Below are positions 49,199-63,828 of a DNA stretch of 64,000 nucleotides, in pieces. Below the pieces are notes generated by a model, which was not told the origin of the DNA, did no database searches, and worked only from the letters and a program-made list of their open reading frames with translations. The number at the start of each line of letters is the position of its first letter. Within the stretch, counting starts at the first letter, position 1. The position numbers were made by a program, and so were the translations under genes. Origin of the DNA: Sporodiniella umbellata (taxonomy: Eukaryota > Mucoromycota > Mucoromycetes > Mucorales > Rhizopodaceae); NCBI GenBank assembly GCA_025677835.1, contig JAIXMR010000104.1, positions 35,188 to 99,187 of the forward strand, given 5' to 3'.

Positions 49199-50220
49199 TC
49201 CATTGAATTAAAAAAAAAATAGTGGAGTTATAAAAAAAAAAAAAAAAAAAAAAAGGAAAAGGAAAGAAAAAGGAAAAAAGAAAAGGGCGAGTAAAAATAG
49301 GTCAAAGCGCGGGGGTTAGATTTGTTGATTTGGTTCAGTTTTGCTTTTGATGTTGGTACACAGAGCTTTTGTTGCTAAAGCCTTCTTTACTATTCATCAT
49401 GCTCTTTTCATATTTAAAACGAGGAGAAACCATAGGCTCTTACAATTTTATTCAAGTACATATACATACCAAAACTGCAGGTTTGTTAATTTGCACAATC
49501 TTTATTAAAAATAAAAATTTCTACGCCTTGGGTATAGGCAACGTGAACCACAAAAAACATTTTATTTGTTTTGTTTTGGCTTTTTACATAAAACATTATT
49601 TCTAATGATGACTGTTCACTCCTAAATATATAAAAAAAAAACATTAAACGGTGAGTAATTTGATTGTGTAGAAAGCAACGCTGATACCAAAAGACAGAGG
49701 GCAAAGATTCTATGATGTCTGTTTATATAAAGTGCCTATTTCCCGGCACTTTGAGGCAAGATAGGACTTTAAGACAGTTTTGTACAGCAGCTATTCTTTT
49801 TGAGACAAAAGCTGCTTATGTTGTCAAAAGAAAGCGAAAAAAAAACAAACAAACAGCTCTTGAGCAACTTTCACAGTCAGAACTATACTTGTTTGTTGTT
49901 GAAGACCATAGTACTCTCAAGTAAAGAATTTTAAGCAGTTCTTGATAAGCAAGACTATAACGTATCCTGCGGTAGCGCCTATCTGCATATAATGCTTTTA
50001 AACTTTTACCCTTCAAATAACGGATACGATATTGGCTCCGTTAGAATTGTTGCCCTTGCATTTTTCTCCAAATTAATAGAGAACAAGGTGCTAGAAAAAT
50101 AAAAGTAAGAGGAATATGCAGACACGCAAGTAATAGTGCCTTTAAAGTGCTATTTTAAACTAAGGCGAGTACAAAATGAGGGTTTTAAAAAAAACTTGAG
50201 TAAATTTACAGTCTAGACAT

Positions 50221-50256
<36 letters not shown>

Positions 50257-50774
50257 GCAGTAGGCAATCCTAATCGTAGCCGAAAATGCAAAAAGTCATA
50301 CAGCAGTGTCTTATATTACTATCTGTGTACAAAGCTCTTTGTATAACATGCGCATGTGCAAATCAAACAGTAGAAAACACAATGAGAGAGATTTCATTTG
50401 CATGAACGCCTTTTTATGTATCTACTAGTAAGATGTTAAAGTTATTGATCAATTACATTAAATATGCCTATTTAATACGTATCAAGCTCAATACAATAGC
50501 GTACTCTCCCACACTTATGAATATTATCAAATAGGGTATAACCCCTTCTCAGATAGTTATTCAAGATTATGACAGCTTTCTACTTTTTTTTTTTTTAGAA
50601 AGCAAAGTTCTATAACGTCATATTACGACAAAAAATATCTACGTTGAACAAACCAATGTGTTTGGGGCATAGTTACGTTTCGAAAGGTTAAACGGCATTA
50701 GGTTGGTTATGGATATATTACAGGTTTATCAATAAAAGACATCAAAGCTTTACATTTTATTTTAGTCCCTCTCG

Positions 50775-50820
<46 letters not shown>

Positions 50821-51317
50821 CACTTGTAAAAACAGTTCTGTAGTTTGATCAGAAAAAATATACCCTTTGACGTGTCATGCACTTTTATAAGTTAGTTTGT
50901 TCTGAGAGATACAAGTCCATAAAAATGGATTTTTTTTTAAAAAAAAAAAGAAAGTAAAGTGTCAGAATGTTATAAAAAAGGCTGTTTGTAAACCTTCTGT
51001 TTCATACTTTGACAGAAATGAATGTTTTAATTTAAACATTATCTTTTTTCATTGTTTTTTTTTTTTTTTTTTTTGAAAAAAAAGTGCTGGTCATCGCGTA
51101 TGTACTTTTGTATCCAAAAAATTACATGTTATGTAGCAACTTTATATTCTAAAAGAATTTTTCCAAGTAATAGAGAAATAGATAGCTGTTTATTATAAGT
51201 TTGTAGTTCAATTTTGCATACCAGGCAGAACGAATCATCAAAAAAGAATAGAAAAAAAAAGAAAAAGAAAGAAAGAACGTGGAGACTTATGTACAATAGA
51301 GAGAGAAGGTAATGGAA
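49199..51317. other. Intergenic, homopolymer-rich
   Basis: About 2.1 kb with A21 (49231-49254), A30 (50225-50252), a T15A29 tract (50777-50820), a T9A11 palindrome (50930-50949) and T20 (51056-51074). Short open frames have no protein-like features. Confidence 0.5.
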
Positions 51318-52338
51318 TTAAAGAAAAGCAGATTGGCTTAATACATTTGGCCAGTTTCCTGCGAAAAACATGTCTTCTTCTTTAAATGAGTCTATCAAAC
51401 TGACATCGGTTGCATCAAAAGGAAGATTGATATTGTCCAATATAAACAGAGGGGTTTGTGGTTCTCTTTGGGTCACTGGCTGTGTCATAGTATCCTCATC
51501 TTCATCTGTAGAGATATCATATTCACGTAGTATTTTCTTTTTCTTATCCGTTGCAGGGGGCTTACGATCTTCTTTACACTTAATTTGCATCCATCGTGTA
51601 CGACATTGCCTCTTTTGTTTCAAAACAAACGGATGAGACCTTTTTTTTTTTTTTTTTTTTTGGCTTGTTATGTACCTGAGTCCGGCCTGGTATGATCTCT
51701 GCAATACGAATCCAGCATTTTCCATAGTTTTCTACACCCATTCTTAATAGAGAATCCTCTTCTGGTACCCATTTGCCTTTTCTAACATAAGGATCTAGAG
51801 CTTCAGTCCATCGAGCTTGGCATTGAATACCAGTACGGTTTGGTATTCTTTCAGCAATTCTGTTCCAGGGAATAGGCTGAAGCTGGCCTTCCGCATCTGT
51901 CACATTGGCATACTCAATAACCGAAAACCTTAGAATTATGTCCTCTTCTTCTGTCCATCGTCCTTTGTGAACATTTGGACTATTAAAACCAGAAAACAAA
52001 AGAAAGAAGAGGAAGAAGAGAAAAGTTTTGAACATAAGTGGTTGTTCTTTTTCTTTTCTTTCTTACTTTAAAGCACCCAACCAACGTGTAGAACATTGCA
52101 TAGGTGTTCGGTTTGGAACATGAGCAGCTATGAGCGACCACTTGTGAGATCCGTGAAGCATAATGGCTTTTTTTAGAGATTCATCTTCTTCTGCTGTCCA
52201 GCGCGAGTAAGTAGAAGATCTTTTGTTTCTCTTAATAGCATGTGTTCTGGTAGTAGCGATAACGGGAGATAGGTAGCTTGACCATGGATCAAGTGAATAA
52301 CGTCTTTTGGGTGTAGAAAAAGGAGAGGACTATTACAG

Positions 52339-52372
<34 letters not shown>

Positions 52373-52688
52373 ATACAAAAAGACCCCAAAAAAAAAAATA
52401 GGCAATGAGAACAAAAGGATATAGAAAAAAAAAAAAAAAAAAAAAAAAAGAGTGTACCTGCATAGTATTGTCGATTATAGCCATGGGTCTTGTCAAACCT
52501 CCTTGAGGTATTATAGACTACTAAAAAGGTTAACTTTTCTTAGGCCCCTCTAAAAAATATTCTAGATCTCTGTTACCTGCTGCATATAGTTCTATCAAGA
52601 AAAAAGTGAGTGCTAGATTCATTGTGGCTATGCATAAAAGACTAACCTGTGTATTATTATTATCCCAAGGCTGATCAAATAAATCCAT
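51318..52688 (-). CDS. Three-repeat Myb (SANT) DNA-binding protein
   Basis: Probable transcription factor with tandem Myb repeats. Exons (minus): 52647-52688, 52577-52591 (15 bases), 52458-52517, 52067-52329, 51676-51979, 51318-51611 (325 aa, phases consistent). Repeat 1: SRWTAEEDESLKKAI, WSLIAAHVPNRTPMQCSTRW. Repeat 2: GRWTEEEDIILRFSVIEY, WNRIAERIPNRTGIQCQARW. Repeat 3: GKWVPEEDSLLRMGVENYG, WIRIAEIIPGRTQRQCRTRW. Repeat 2 has a longer loop (NVTDAEGQLQPIP). The Q-C-RW recognition pattern resembles c-Myb, Bas1 and SNAPc190-type fungal proteins. The tail is acidic (STDEDEDT). Repeat 3 is split by an intron with about 22 A, and intron 3 carries both (TA)n and homopolymers. Confidence 0.88.
52341..52370. 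repeat. (AT)n microsatellite in a Myb gene intron
   Basis: Fifteen AT dinucleotides next to the intron's 3' end on the minus strand, followed by A10 and A22 runs further into the intron. Confidence 0.85.
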
Positions 52689-53395
52689 ATTGTAAAAAGT
52701 TGAAAGAAAGAGAGAGAGATATAAAAGAGGGGTATGAGATATGAAGTATGGGATTATAAAAAATATGAAAAATGTGTTCTTTTGGTATTCGATCATTTTT
52801 TCTATCGCTTTGTTACTGCTATCGCCACATCCCTTTCAGTTTTCACCAGCGGACAATGTTCCTCTTGAAAACACTTGTTCGATCTCCGATATTACATTAT
52901 AAAATTTTTTTTTTTCTCGGTCTTACTATTACGTGTTTTCACTTTGACTTGAAAAAAAAAAAAAAATGAAGGAGGGAAACAAAAAGCAAAACTTATAACC
53001 TCTTCTCTTCAGCTTTCTCATAAAAAAAAGGCCTGGCTTGATCTATAAAGATGATGAGAAGCAAAGAGGGATATATATATTTGTCTGAAGATTGAAACTT
53101 GTTTCTGTCAATGATGGAGCATTGCTGTTGAACGATGTGTTTTACTTTTTTTGCTTTGTGTTTTTCTCCATCTTATTTTTTCTTTTATTTCTTTTTGTAA
53201 TGCAGTTTGAAATGAGAAAAACAAGAGGACTAAAAGTTATCTTTTTCAAAAAGAGAACAGTGTTGGTTTTTTAAAAAAGACTTGATCTTATTTGATCTTA
53301 TTGCATTACATTTTTTTTTATTATTATTATTATTAGTATATTTCTGTAGCTTAGAATATTCCCTTTTGTTTTTTATAAAAAAAAAAAATAAAGAC
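52689..53395. other. Intergenic between Myb and PI 4-kinase genes
   Basis: Promoter side of the Myb gene and 3' flank of the PI 4-kinase gene. T/A runs and an ATT trinucleotide run near 53320-53333. No gene was seen. Confidence 0.5.
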
Positions 53396-56106
<2,711 letters not shown>

Positions 56107-57382
56107 GACAATGCATGTTTAAAAAAAAAAAAAAGAGATGAAGAAAAAAAAACGAAAATGTTTAGTCTCAGTCATCTATTGTATACTTTTTGTCAACTAA
56201 AGTGTCGTACTTTGAAAGACATGTTTTAGTAAGAGTGCTGTACGCTGACAAAGCAACGGCTCTCCTTTCTCTGTTTATTTAGAAAGAAAAGTGGAAAATA
56301 CAAAGCTGTTGTAGCTTGTTGACAAAAAGTTTCACCAAGCTGTGATTCTCTTTTTATCCAATTTTGTCACTAGCCAATGAAAGATCTCATTTGTCTGATT
56401 GTAGTTGTTTGTCTTGTGCACCTTGATTCACAAAACAACGAATTGTACATGAACATCCAACATTGCCTGTTAATGCCTTACGTACTCTATTGGCACTTTA
56501 TACAAACAGACCTTTGGTAGTGAGGGTTGTAGACTGCACTGTCCTCTTAAATAGATTAAAGAATGCCATATAGGGTTCTATTTTAGGATATACTTGAATC
56601 ATAGCATGCAACCCATGTTCTATATCTTGGTGTAGTCTAGATAATAAAGTAATTGCTGACGATTTTTGCGAATTCTGTTTAATAGATTACTTTTCACGAA
56701 CCACCAAGTATTGAGCCTTCTTTTTTTTTTTTTGAGCGCAGGTCAGGTACGCTACGTGTGCATATTTTGCAAAAACTTTCATCATATGAATACACTGTTC
56801 CAGTGCCGATCAGTTTATATTCATAGCAAATGCATGTTTATTTACATGACTGGCTCTATATCTTATACGCAAAGCGCTTTGTCATCGTTGAAGCTATTGA
56901 AAGCAGCAAAGTTTTTAAAGTAGTGTAACAAGTTTGTATCTAGCACAAGAAAAAGAACATCCTGTGCCTCAGACCTTGCTTTTGGGAATATAGCTGACCT
57001 TAGTTTCGTCATATAGAATCACTGCATTTGGCATAGCTTCTAGGGTTGTTGTTTTTATTGATCAACAGCATCCAATATGTACATGGAAAGGGGTTTTAAT
57101 GAAAAACTTGAAGCAAAGTACAGAATGAAAGGTTTATGCCTGTTTACAATTAAAAGAAAGGGTGTGGGTACAAAATGATAGGCCATGATGATATAAATCA
57201 ACAACCTGACCATCTCAAAAGAAGATAGGTTCTTGCTTTTTATTTATTTCCTCTTTTTTCTCTCTTTTTCTTATTGTTGACACACGCAAAAAGTGACCCC
57301 TTTAGTTTTCCCTTTTAGCCTTTCCATCTGTACATTTTTCTTTGTTTTATTTTTTTTTAATTATCGACATTCACTTGTTACT
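56107..57382. other. Intergenic, divergent from PI 4-kinase
   Basis: About 1.3 kb. A short frame at 56666-56923 has no supporting features. Pyrimidine-rich sequence precedes the small ORF at 57383. Confidence 0.5.
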
Positions 57383-57559
57383 ATGCCAGTTGCTACCATG
57401 ACTCCTGTGGGTAACCAAGGACACCGAGCGATTTTGTTTATACTATTAGCGATTCTATCCACTACATTTATCTTTATCAGTTATGTGATATCGCCCATTA
57501 GCCCAACATGCTCAGATACACTAGTGTGGATACCCCATTGCGATAGAGCAGAGTACTGA
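57383..57559 (+). CDS. Small single-span membrane protein (59 aa), unrecognised
   Basis: Intronless frame MPVATMTPVGNQGHRAILF with one hydrophobic helix (residues about 16-37), then PISPTCSDTLVWIPHCDRAEY with two cysteines. The open frame upstream of this Met translates T-rich leader and is not counted. Codon use is unbiased and the product is unknown. It lies 155 bases before the next plus-strand gene. It could be a real small membrane protein or chance. Confidence 0.4.
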   Translation: MPVATMTPVGNQGHRAILFILLAILSTTFIFISYVISPISPTCSDTLVWIPHCDRAEY

Positions 57560-57713
57560 ATTCATGCAATCCTGAATTTATGTTCAAAAAAAAAAAAATC
57601 TTTGAAAGATTGATGTAACACAGAATATAATAAAAAAGAGCAAGTGTTTTCTTTTTTTGTATATTTCCTTTTTTTTTTTCTGTAATAAGCAAAAAAAAAA
57701 AAAAACAAAAAAA

Positions 57714-58840
57714 ATGGAGGCTTTCTTGACTACTTTACCACCCTATGTACATCATTTTTTGGACAAACATCCAGCCACAGACGTATTTAATGTATTGCGA
57801 GAACTTGTGTGTTTTGCTGTGCTTTATTCCGAAGATCGTGACAAAATCAAGCAGACGACAGATGTTCTTTTGAATAAAAGAGAAGCAGCAAAAGAGGAAG
57901 AGAAAGAGGAAGAGAAAGAGGAAGAGGCAAGTAAAAAAAAAAAAAGAGAGAGAGAGTTTGAATCTTAGTCTTGTATAGATTGTAGAAGAACCGCAGACGT
58001 TAGAAAAAACCAACATGGTGTCCACCATGCCTTCTTGGTGGGGTCATCAAGAGTTTACGCCGACCCCAACGAAAAAACAGACTCGAACGCCTTCTTTATG
58101 GGAGACACAAGAAGTTCCTTTGGAACGGCCTTTGACAAAAGAGAGAGTACCTGCTTTATGGGAGTGCCCTGAAGCTGAGGTTCCTGAGAAAAAAACTCAG
58201 CCAATGACCAGACAACATACTCTTTGGGAAGTGCCAGAGGAAGAAACAGTAGAGCGTCAGAAAGATTCGGATTCCGAAAGAAAGAAAAGGTTGGCTGAAA
58301 AGACGGTATCGATGTGGGTTTCATGTAAAGTACCTCTTCAAAAAAAAAAAAAAACGGACTGACTGACCTTTTCAAGTTGCGGAGAAGCCTGAAGAGAGAA
58401 ATGATGAGCAAAGAGGGTTTGAGAAGAGAGCTTCAAGGTAAGGAAATCAGGCGAGTGAGTAAGGTTTGTGACAGTATTCTCTTAGTCAAGTAGTGATACC
58501 CAACCTAAGATCTTACAACGACGATACCCAGCCGACAGCTAGAAAAGAAGAGAATGGATCCATCAAGCACCCTGTCAAGAAGTCATCAAAAACGCCTGTC
58601 AAGAAAACAGCCGGAGAAGATATCCCAAAACGTTCAGCATCTACCATCCAACTGCCACGACAAAACGCTGCTGTACGTGCTCGCGCTGAACATGCAAAAC
58701 AGAGACAACAGGAATCTAATACAAAAGCTGCCGTGGCTACCTCGCCTATGACCCAGCGATTAAAACAAAGAGCAAGCTCGGGTATCAATTGGGACACGAT
58801 CAAGCAAGAGAGAAGAAAGACACTGACTGTAGAAAAATAA
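57714..58840 (+). CDS. Basic protein with repeated LWE motifs, unknown function
   Basis: Modelled exons: 57714-57930, 57986-58305, 58377-58437, 58491-58840 (315 aa, phases consistent). The N-terminal 55 residues look folded (MEAFLTTLPPYVHHFLDKHP, VFNVLRELVCFAVLYSEDRD). A Glu/Lys run made from a GAAGAG repeat follows. Then come short tandem motifs about 25-30 residues apart: MPSWWGHQEF, TPSLWETQEVP, VPALWECPEAEVP, HTLWEVPEEE. The C-terminal third is basic and disordered, with SSGINWDTIKQERRKTLTVE at the end. The product is not recognised. The spaced Trp motifs suggest a multivalent linear-peptide scaffold, which is inference. The first junction (acceptor at 57985) is the least certain. Confidence 0.66.
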
Positions 58841-58996
58841 ACAAGGAAAGGATGTTGGATTGATGTTTTATTATTATTTTAAGAAAAAGGATGAAATGAA
58901 AAGGGGAAAAGAAAAAAAAAAAAAAAAGAGAGAGTATTGAGCTATTTACACGGTTTTTTTTTTTTTTTTTTTTTTTTTTGGTGTGTGTGTCTATGT

Positions 58997-61533
58997 TTAA
59001 CCGCTACAGCTCATACAGGCATCTTTGTTATCAATGGAACAAACCATATCTGCTTGATTTTGTTCTTCCATCTTTTTACGGTATTCACGTAGGGAGACTT
59101 GATCGACAGTGAATTTGATAGCGTCTACAGCTGGACGCGTACGAAGGTAGTACATGCCAGTTTTCAAGCCCTTTTGCCAACCATAGAAATGCATACTGGT
59201 GAGTTTACCAAAGTTAGGTTCTGCAATAAAGATGTTTAGACTCTGGCTTTGATCAATATAAGCGCCACGGTCAGCAGCCATATCGACGACGGTACGTTGT
59301 GAGATTTCCCAGACAGTCTTGTAGATATCCTTGAGTTGTTGAGGGATGGAAGGCACGTTTTGAACCGAGCCACCGTCCGATACGATCATGTTCTTGACAT
59401 CGTCGTTCCAAATGCCCATATCGACCAGATCGCGCAAGAGCCAAGGGTTAACCATTTGGTATTCACCTGAGAGGACACGACGGGTGTAAAAGTTGGAGGT
59501 GTAGGGTTCAAAGCATTCGTTGAAGCCGAGCATTTGAGAGGTAGAGGCGGTAGGCATGGGTGCCAACAGAAGCGAGTTGCGAATGCCGTGTTTGGCAATC
59601 TTTTCTTTCAGTGCGGCCCAATCCCAGAGATCGGTAGGCACAACGTTCCACATATCGTACTGGAGGATACCTTTGGAGACTGGGCTGCCCTCATAAGTTT
59701 CGTAGGCGCCTAGCTCAGCTGCCAGTTCACATGAGGCTTCCAGCGCTGCATGGTAGATGGTTTCAAAAATTTGAATATTGAGTAGCTTGGCTTCGGGCGA
59801 ATCAAACGGTAAGCGAAGGGCCATAAAGGCATCGGCCAGACCTTGCACGCCCAAGCCGATGGGACGATGGCGCTTGTTGGAGCGCTCAGCTTCTACGACA
59901 GGGTAGTAGTTGATATCAATGATCTTGTTCAAGTTACGTGTGATGACTTTGGCGACCTGATGCAATCGCTTGAAATCGTAACTCTCGCGGTTGACGACAA
60001 AGGTGGGGAGAGCAAGCGAGGCCAAGTTACAGACGGCCACCTCATCTGGGCTGGTGTATTCGACGATTTCAGTACACAGGTTAGAGCATTTGATGGTACC
60101 CAGGTTTTGTTGGTTACTCTTTCGGTTACAGGCATCTTTGTAGAGCATGAAAGGATTGCCTGTCTCTGTCTGGGCTTCCAGGATCGCATACCACAGTTTT
60201 TGTGCTTTCATCGTCTCACGCGCTCTACCTTCCCGCTCGTAACGTTCGTAGAGTTCGACAAACGCATCACCCCAGACGTCTTGCAGGCCAGGCGCCTCGT
60301 TGGGGCAGAACAGGGACCAGTCGCCTCCATCCTTGACACGCTGCATAAAGAGATCGGGCACCCATAACGCGTAAAACAGATCGCGGGCACGGATTTCGTC
60401 CTTGCCAAAGTTCTTGCGCAGATCCAGAAAGGTAAAGATGTCGGCGTGCCAGGGCTCCAGGTACATGGCAAACGCGCCCGGTCGCTTGTTACCTCCCTGA
60501 TCGACGTAGCGTGCAGTATTGTTGAAGACACGAAGCATGGGCAAGAGGCCGTTGGAATAACCGTTGGTGCCGGCAATATAAGAACCGGTAGCACGAATGT
60601 TGTGGATATTCAAGCCGATACCGCCTGCAGTTTTAGAGATCTGGGCACAGATCTTGAGAGTGTCGTAGATGCCCTCAATCGAATCATCCTTCATCGTCAA
60701 CAAAAAGCAGGATGACATCTGTGGACGGGGTGTACCGGCGTTGAAGAGTGTGGGGCTTGCATGTGTAAAGTATTTCTCAGACATCAGGTTGTAAGTCTCG
60801 ATGGCAGCGTCAATATCAGTCCCATGAATACCGATGGCCACACGCATAATCAAATGTTGGGGACGTTCCGCAATCTTACCATTGATCTTGAGTAGATAAG
60901 AACGCTCCAGTGTCTTGAAACCAAAAAAGTTGTATTGAAAATCACGGTCGTAGATAATGGCCGAGTTCAAACGATCCGCATGGTCCATCACCACCTTGTA
61001 GGTGGCATCGGAAATCATAGGGGAGTGCTTGTCGGTCTTGGGGTTAATATAGCGATACAGATCTTCCACCACTTGCGAAAACACCTTCTTTGTTTCCTTG
61101 TGTAGATTCGAAATAGCAATACGAGCAGCCAGTAGGGCATAGTCCGGGTGGCGTGTCGTCATGTAAGCAGCCGTCTCTGCAGCCAAGTTATCAAGCTCAA
61201 TCGTAGTTACTCCTTCGTATACACCAGAAATAACCTGGGCATCACAAAAACGTCAATAACCAAACGCATACTTCACAACCTATTTTACCCTTTGTGTAAT
61301 GGCAACGGGATCAACATAGTTCATGTCAAGTCCATAACACAGCTTGTTGATTCTAGCAGTGATCTAGAACATACACTTCTAAGTACTTTTTTTTTTTTTT
61401 TTTTTTTTTTTTTACCTTGTCAAAGGCGACTCTTTCATGTCTACCATCTTTTTATGGTTGAAAGATTGTCAACGGGAGTGTCCTTTTCAATACACTTTAT
61501 CTGTTTACCTCTTTTAATAACAAACATTGGCAT
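58997..61533 (-). CDS. RNR1: Ribonucleoside-diphosphate reductase large subunit (class Ia)
   Basis: Catalytic and allosteric subunit that reduces ribonucleotides to deoxyribonucleotides for DNA synthesis. Exons (minus): 61509-61533, 61416-61447, 61289-61363, 58997-61234 (789 aa). The start [38 protein letters not shown] is built from three very short exons and matches the ATP-cone. Catalytic signatures: [44 protein letters not shown] (thiyl-radical site), [40 protein letters not shown] and [12 protein letters not shown]. The C-terminal redox pair is CMSCSG. Codon use is biased toward C-ending codons, as in the eL6 gene, indicating high expression. Intron 2 contains T30. Confidence 0.97.
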
Positions 61534-61892
61534 CTGGGACGGCGATTCTTTTTTTTTAACACAAAAGAAAAGAAAAAAAACCAAAGAAGGCTAGAAAAAA
61601 ATTAAATTTTGTATTTCAAAAAACGCGAGTATTTTTTTTTTTTTTTATTATTATTATTCAGCAAGACAAACGCGTGAAGACATTCAAAAAGAGGACGCGT
61701 TATTTTTTCACAGTCCTCTTTTTTTTTTGGGGGGAGGTTGTACAGTGAAAGCCCTATTTTGACTCAAAAAAAAAAAAAGAAAAGCTTTGAGGGAGAGAAT
61801 CAATGATGGTTTATACAATGAATACATTTATTTCTTGTTGTTATGTGTGTATAGATGTTTTTTTTTTTTAAAAAAAAAAGGGGGGGGTTTGT

Positions 61893-62966
61893 TTATACTC
61901 TGGGTTGGTGTTGATGTAACAATAAAGCAACTCTTTCAGCAAACTTGGCTTTTGCGTCTGCAGACATGACCAGTTGATGTTTTCTTTCAAATCCATTGAC
62001 TACATCGGTTGGGTTATCGTTAGCATAAACAGGCAGTTCAGCTGTAACGCCTGGAGCGAGAGCAATACTGAATTTAATACAGAGTGTATTGTTAGCCGGT
62101 GAAAACGTTTGGGGTGCTTGGAACTGTGGTGGTTGTGGTGGATAGTAGTTTGGTTGTGATGGAGAAGCCCATTTGGATAGGTTGGAAGAGGAATGAGAAG
62201 GATCCCATTGGGGCTGTTGAGGAGGAGGAGTCCAGGAAGGGGGTGGTGTATAAGCAGGCTGAGGATCCGCGTATTTGGAAGCTGCGCTACCTTGCAAAGG
62301 ACGCGAACCTTGAGAGTTTTGTGAAGAATAAGCGCTTTGAGAAGATGGAGGCTGCGAATGCTGGGCACGAGAGACAGGTTGAGAGGCAGAGGGAGAATAA
62401 GAGGTAGGTTGAGCGTAGGCATTGGGTTGTGAAGAGGGTTGGCTCGCGTATTTGGAGGCAGAAGATCCATTGGGTTTTTCCCAAAAAGGCGTTTCGACCA
62501 AAGAAGAAGTAGCCCAAGGACTGGCACCCGGGGCAATAGGGGGTCTACCACGGTTATGAGAAGGTGGAGGAGCGGTTTTGGCTGGAGTTGTCTTGGCTGG
62601 AGCAGTAAATCTGGGGTGATGATTAGAAGAAGGAGGGGCATAACCACTGTTACTTTTTCCCTTCTTCTTCTTTTTAGTGGCTCCATTAAGACCTCCTTTA
62701 GGTAAAGGCTTGCCTAATCGTCGATCCAGAATAAGCTGTTCATCGACTGGATTAAAGTTCTTTCCTTTACGATGAAGTTGGCCACTACCAACACCGTTTC
62801 CTTTCACTTGAACAGAAGGGTCAATCAGTGACTCCCAACCCTGGACACTTACAGTCACTTCTGTAGTGCCATTGGAGTTTGTCTGGGTACCCCAGCCAGA
62901 CATGGTGAGTTCTGCGTACTCCTCATCGGATTCTTCAGAGTAATCAGAATAAGACATCGATGCCAA
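61893..62966 (-). CDS. Pro/Ser/Gln-rich protein with conserved ends, unknown function
   Basis: Intronless, 357 aa, beginning MASMSYSDYSEESDEEYAEL. The N-terminal 90 residues are acidic and conserved-looking (MSGWGTQTNSNG, EVTVSVQGWESLIDPSV, FNPVDEQLILDRRLGKPLP). A KKKKKGK stretch and about 180 residues rich in Pro, Ser, Gln, Tyr follow, including two SKYA(S/D) repeats. The C-terminal 55 residues look folded: LCIKFSIALAPGVTAELPVY, NPTDVVNGFERKHQLVMSAD, AKFAERVALLL. That layout resembles a ubiquitin-like/beta-grasp module where a short peptide sets the domain's last helix. No function is assigned. The start codon is 6 bases after an A14 run. Confidence 0.75.
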   Translation of the reverse strand: MASMSYSDYSEESDEEYAELTMSGWGTQTNSNGTTEVTVSVQGWESLIDPSVQVKGNGVGSGQLHRKGKNFNPVDEQLILDRRLGKPLPKGGLNGATKKKKKGKSNSGYAPPSSNHHPRFTAPAKTTPAKTAPPPSHNRGRPPIAPGASPWATSSLVETPFWEKPNGSSASKYASQPSSQPNAYAQPTSYSPSASQPVSRAQHSQPPSSQSAYSSQNSQGSRPLQGSAASKYADPQPAYTPPPSWTPPPQQPQWDPSHSSSNLSKWASPSQPNYYPPQPPQFQAPQTFSPANNTLCIKFSIALAPGVTAELPVYANDNPTDVVNGFERKHQLVMSADAKAKFAERVALLLHQHQPRV

Positions 62967-63828
62967 AAAAAAAAAAAAGATTTTTTTTTTCCTTTTTCTA
63001 GAAATTTTTTTTTTCTATACTTTTAGAAGAAAGGAAAAGAAGAAAAAATAAAAAAAATAGCTACACGCACACACACATACACACATACACGCATCGGTAG
63101 AATCCATTCATCAATTGATTATTATTAAAAGGCCGCCTTTTTTTTTTTTTTTTCTGTTTAATCACTCCTATTATTTTCAAAGAACCTTGGGTGGACGATT
63201 CGAGGCTTATACGACGTGTCCGTTTTTTCTTTTTTCAATCAAAAAAGAAAACAGTAAAAAAGAAAGCTTGTTTGGGATTATATAGAAAAAAAAAAAATTA
63301 AGGGAGAGAGAAAGAGCGAAGGGGAGGGGAGTTAATCAAAAGGGCTTTTTACGCACAGACACTTTCTTATTCACAGATAATGCATTTAAAGTGGATATTT
63401 GAGGAGTGAAAATATACTTAAAAGGAGAGAAAAAGGAGTACTTTTATCCTCATCATCATAAAAAGGTGTATGAGAGAAAGAAGGCATCTCCTGTTCAAGT
63501 GATGCTTTCCCCTTTTAGATCATGTGAATCGACACGCAAGGTTTATTTACCGAGTCTTCAACCGTACCCAAATGGCCTTCAAGGGACTTTGATGGGTAAG
63601 TCTATGTTTTTTTTTTTGTTGAAACAAGGGCTTGGAGAGTGATATCATTTTGATTAGAGTATTGCTAAAAAAACCGTTGATTTCTCAACTATCCAACCTA
63701 AAAAAAAAAAGAGAGTAATTCTGTTTCAAGAAAGTTGATTTTGAAATTGCTTGTGTAATTGTTATTGTTATTGTTATCCTCTTTTTGTTTTGTTTTGTTT
63801 TTTTGGTTTTTTTGTTTTGTTTTGTTGA
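62967..63828. other. Divergent intergenic region before the GH5 gene
   Basis: Many T and A runs and CA-rich sequence (63063-63090). One frame at 63406-63642 contains SPVQVMLSPFRSCESTRKVY followed by LPSLQPYPNGLQGTLMG and then a GTAAGT donor-like site (63597). This could be a 5' exon or a separate small gene; it is not called. Confidence 0.45.

Noticed and set aside
50777..50820. T15A29 as an assembly join
   Set aside because: Similar T(n)A(n) tracts occur at eight other places with ordinary flanks, so it is treated as a sequence feature, though its exact length may be unreliable.
57890..57930. GAAGAG/GAAA repeat as a non-coding satellite
   Set aside because: It is in frame within exon 1 of the LWE-motif gene and encodes a Glu/Lys run.
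59843..60715. Open frames opposite RNR1
   Set aside because: Same effect: codon bias in a highly expressed gene leaves the opposite strand open. The products have no family features.
62000..62705. Overlapping frames across the Pro/Ser/Gln-rich gene
   Set aside because: Low-complexity shadows. The minus-strand 357-residue frame has conserved-looking folded ends and a proper start.
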